A stretch of 5,585 nucleotides of DNA. It comes from an uncultured Collinsella sp. Lineage in GTDB: Bacteria > Actinomycetota > Coriobacteriia > Coriobacteriales > Coriobacteriaceae. The position numbers were made by a program, and so were the translations under genes. Location of the stretch: contig CAAENO010000070.1 in the NCBI GenBank assembly GCA_900757385.1, positions 1 to 5,585 of the forward strand, written 5' to 3'. Position 1 is the first letter of the stretch. Each line of letters begins with the position of its first letter. Positions 5,256-5,585 of the stretch are shown here, piece after piece. A model generated the notes under the pieces. It had not been told where the DNA came from, searched no databases, and was given only the letters and a program-made list of their open reading frames with translations.

Positions 5256-5585
5256 TTAGGCGGTTTTTGCGCCCGTCCGGTTAAGAAAAGCTGCCAGATG
5301 CGTACACATCACGCAGCGCGCGGGCTTAGCGCTGGCGATCGGCCCAAACAACAGACCCAGTCCCCGATGGTTGTCCTTGAGCGCGGCGACCATCTGACGG
5401 GTTCGAGACGCCTCGAGCATATCACGCATGCGGGCGGAACGCTCGATTGACGACACTCCATGCGGGCTCAGACACAAATTCTCGATGCAGGCGACCAGTC
5501 CGGCAAAGTAGAACTTTTGGCTTGCCAGCTTGAGCCGACCACCGCTATCTGCTTCCGAGAGTGAGTCCGCAAGCTCGTCGAGCGC
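5256..5585 (-). CDS. Unidentified protein, C-terminal 109 residues (possibly a glycosyltransferase C-terminus)
   Basis: The frame is open from the right edge to the TAA at 5258-5256, so the start lies outside the window. No recognisable catalytic motif is present. The fragment begins ALDELADSLSEAD, continues with LKLASQKFYFAGLVACIENL, and then has a charged, mostly helical region (RSARMRDMLEASRTRQMVAAL). It ends in a more hydrophobic, slightly basic tail with Cys (ARCVMCTHLAAFLNR). The pattern of a Tyr/Phe-rich helix, a basic helix with an RxML-like motif and a hydrophobic tail reminds me of the C-terminal extension of family 2 glycosyltransferases that build surface polysaccharides, but this is resemblance only. 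It lies upstream of argR on the same strand with a 132-bp gap, so a shared transcript is possible. Codon use is like that of its neighbours. Confidence 0.5.
   Translation of the reverse strand, partial: ALDELADSLSEADSGGRLKLASQKFYFAGLVACIENLCLSPHGVSSIERSARMRDMLEASRTRQMVAALKDNHRGLGLLFGPIASAKPARCVMCTHLAAFLNRTGAKTA

Overview
This window looks like chromosomal housekeeping DNA from a GC-rich, Gram-positive-type bacterium. My best guess is a Coriobacteriia actinobacterium close to Collinsella. The guess rests on high GC coding sequence, strong AAGGAGG-like ribosome binding sites, a class A penicillin-binding protein with a Thr/Gly/Pro-rich tail, and an AhrC/ArgR-type regulator. It is an inference from style, not from a database match.

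Layout, left to right. At 1-73 (minus) is the first 24 codons of a tyrosyl-tRNA synthetase gene (tyrS), which runs off the left edge. Its leader (74-169) holds a good Shine-Dalgarno site, a bulged hairpin and a plausible extended -10 promoter. At 170-2128 (minus) is a complete U32-family protein of 652 residues, probably an RNA hydroxylation factor (TrhP/RlhA-like) rather than a true protease. Its start faces that of a complete class A penicillin-binding protein (2291-4501, plus; 736 residues) across a 162-bp divergent intergenic region. The penicillin-binding protein gene ends in a strong intrinsic terminator (4524-4562). It converges on argR (4686-5123, minus; 145 residues), which has its own intrinsic terminator (4599-4636). 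Upstream of argR, a 132-bp spacer carries two inverted repeats and a possible promoter. At 5256-5585 (minus) lies the last 109 codons of a protein I cannot firmly identify; it may be the C-terminus of a glycosyltransferase.

The genes do not form one pathway. Two relate to translation (tyrS and the U32 protein, same strand, 97 bp apart), one to cell-wall synthesis, and one to arginine-responsive regulation. No arginine biosynthesis genes are visible here, so argR is a free-standing regulator in this window.

I found no tRNA or rRNA gene, mobile element, CRISPR array or unusual gene cluster. The points most worth a second look are an Asn in ArgR where the arginine-contacting Asp of E. coli ArgR lies, the inverted repeats upstream of argR, the in-frame simple repeats in the penicillin-binding protein tail, the cysteine-rich C-terminus of the U32 protein, and the hairpin in the tyrS leader. 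None of these amounts to a new system.
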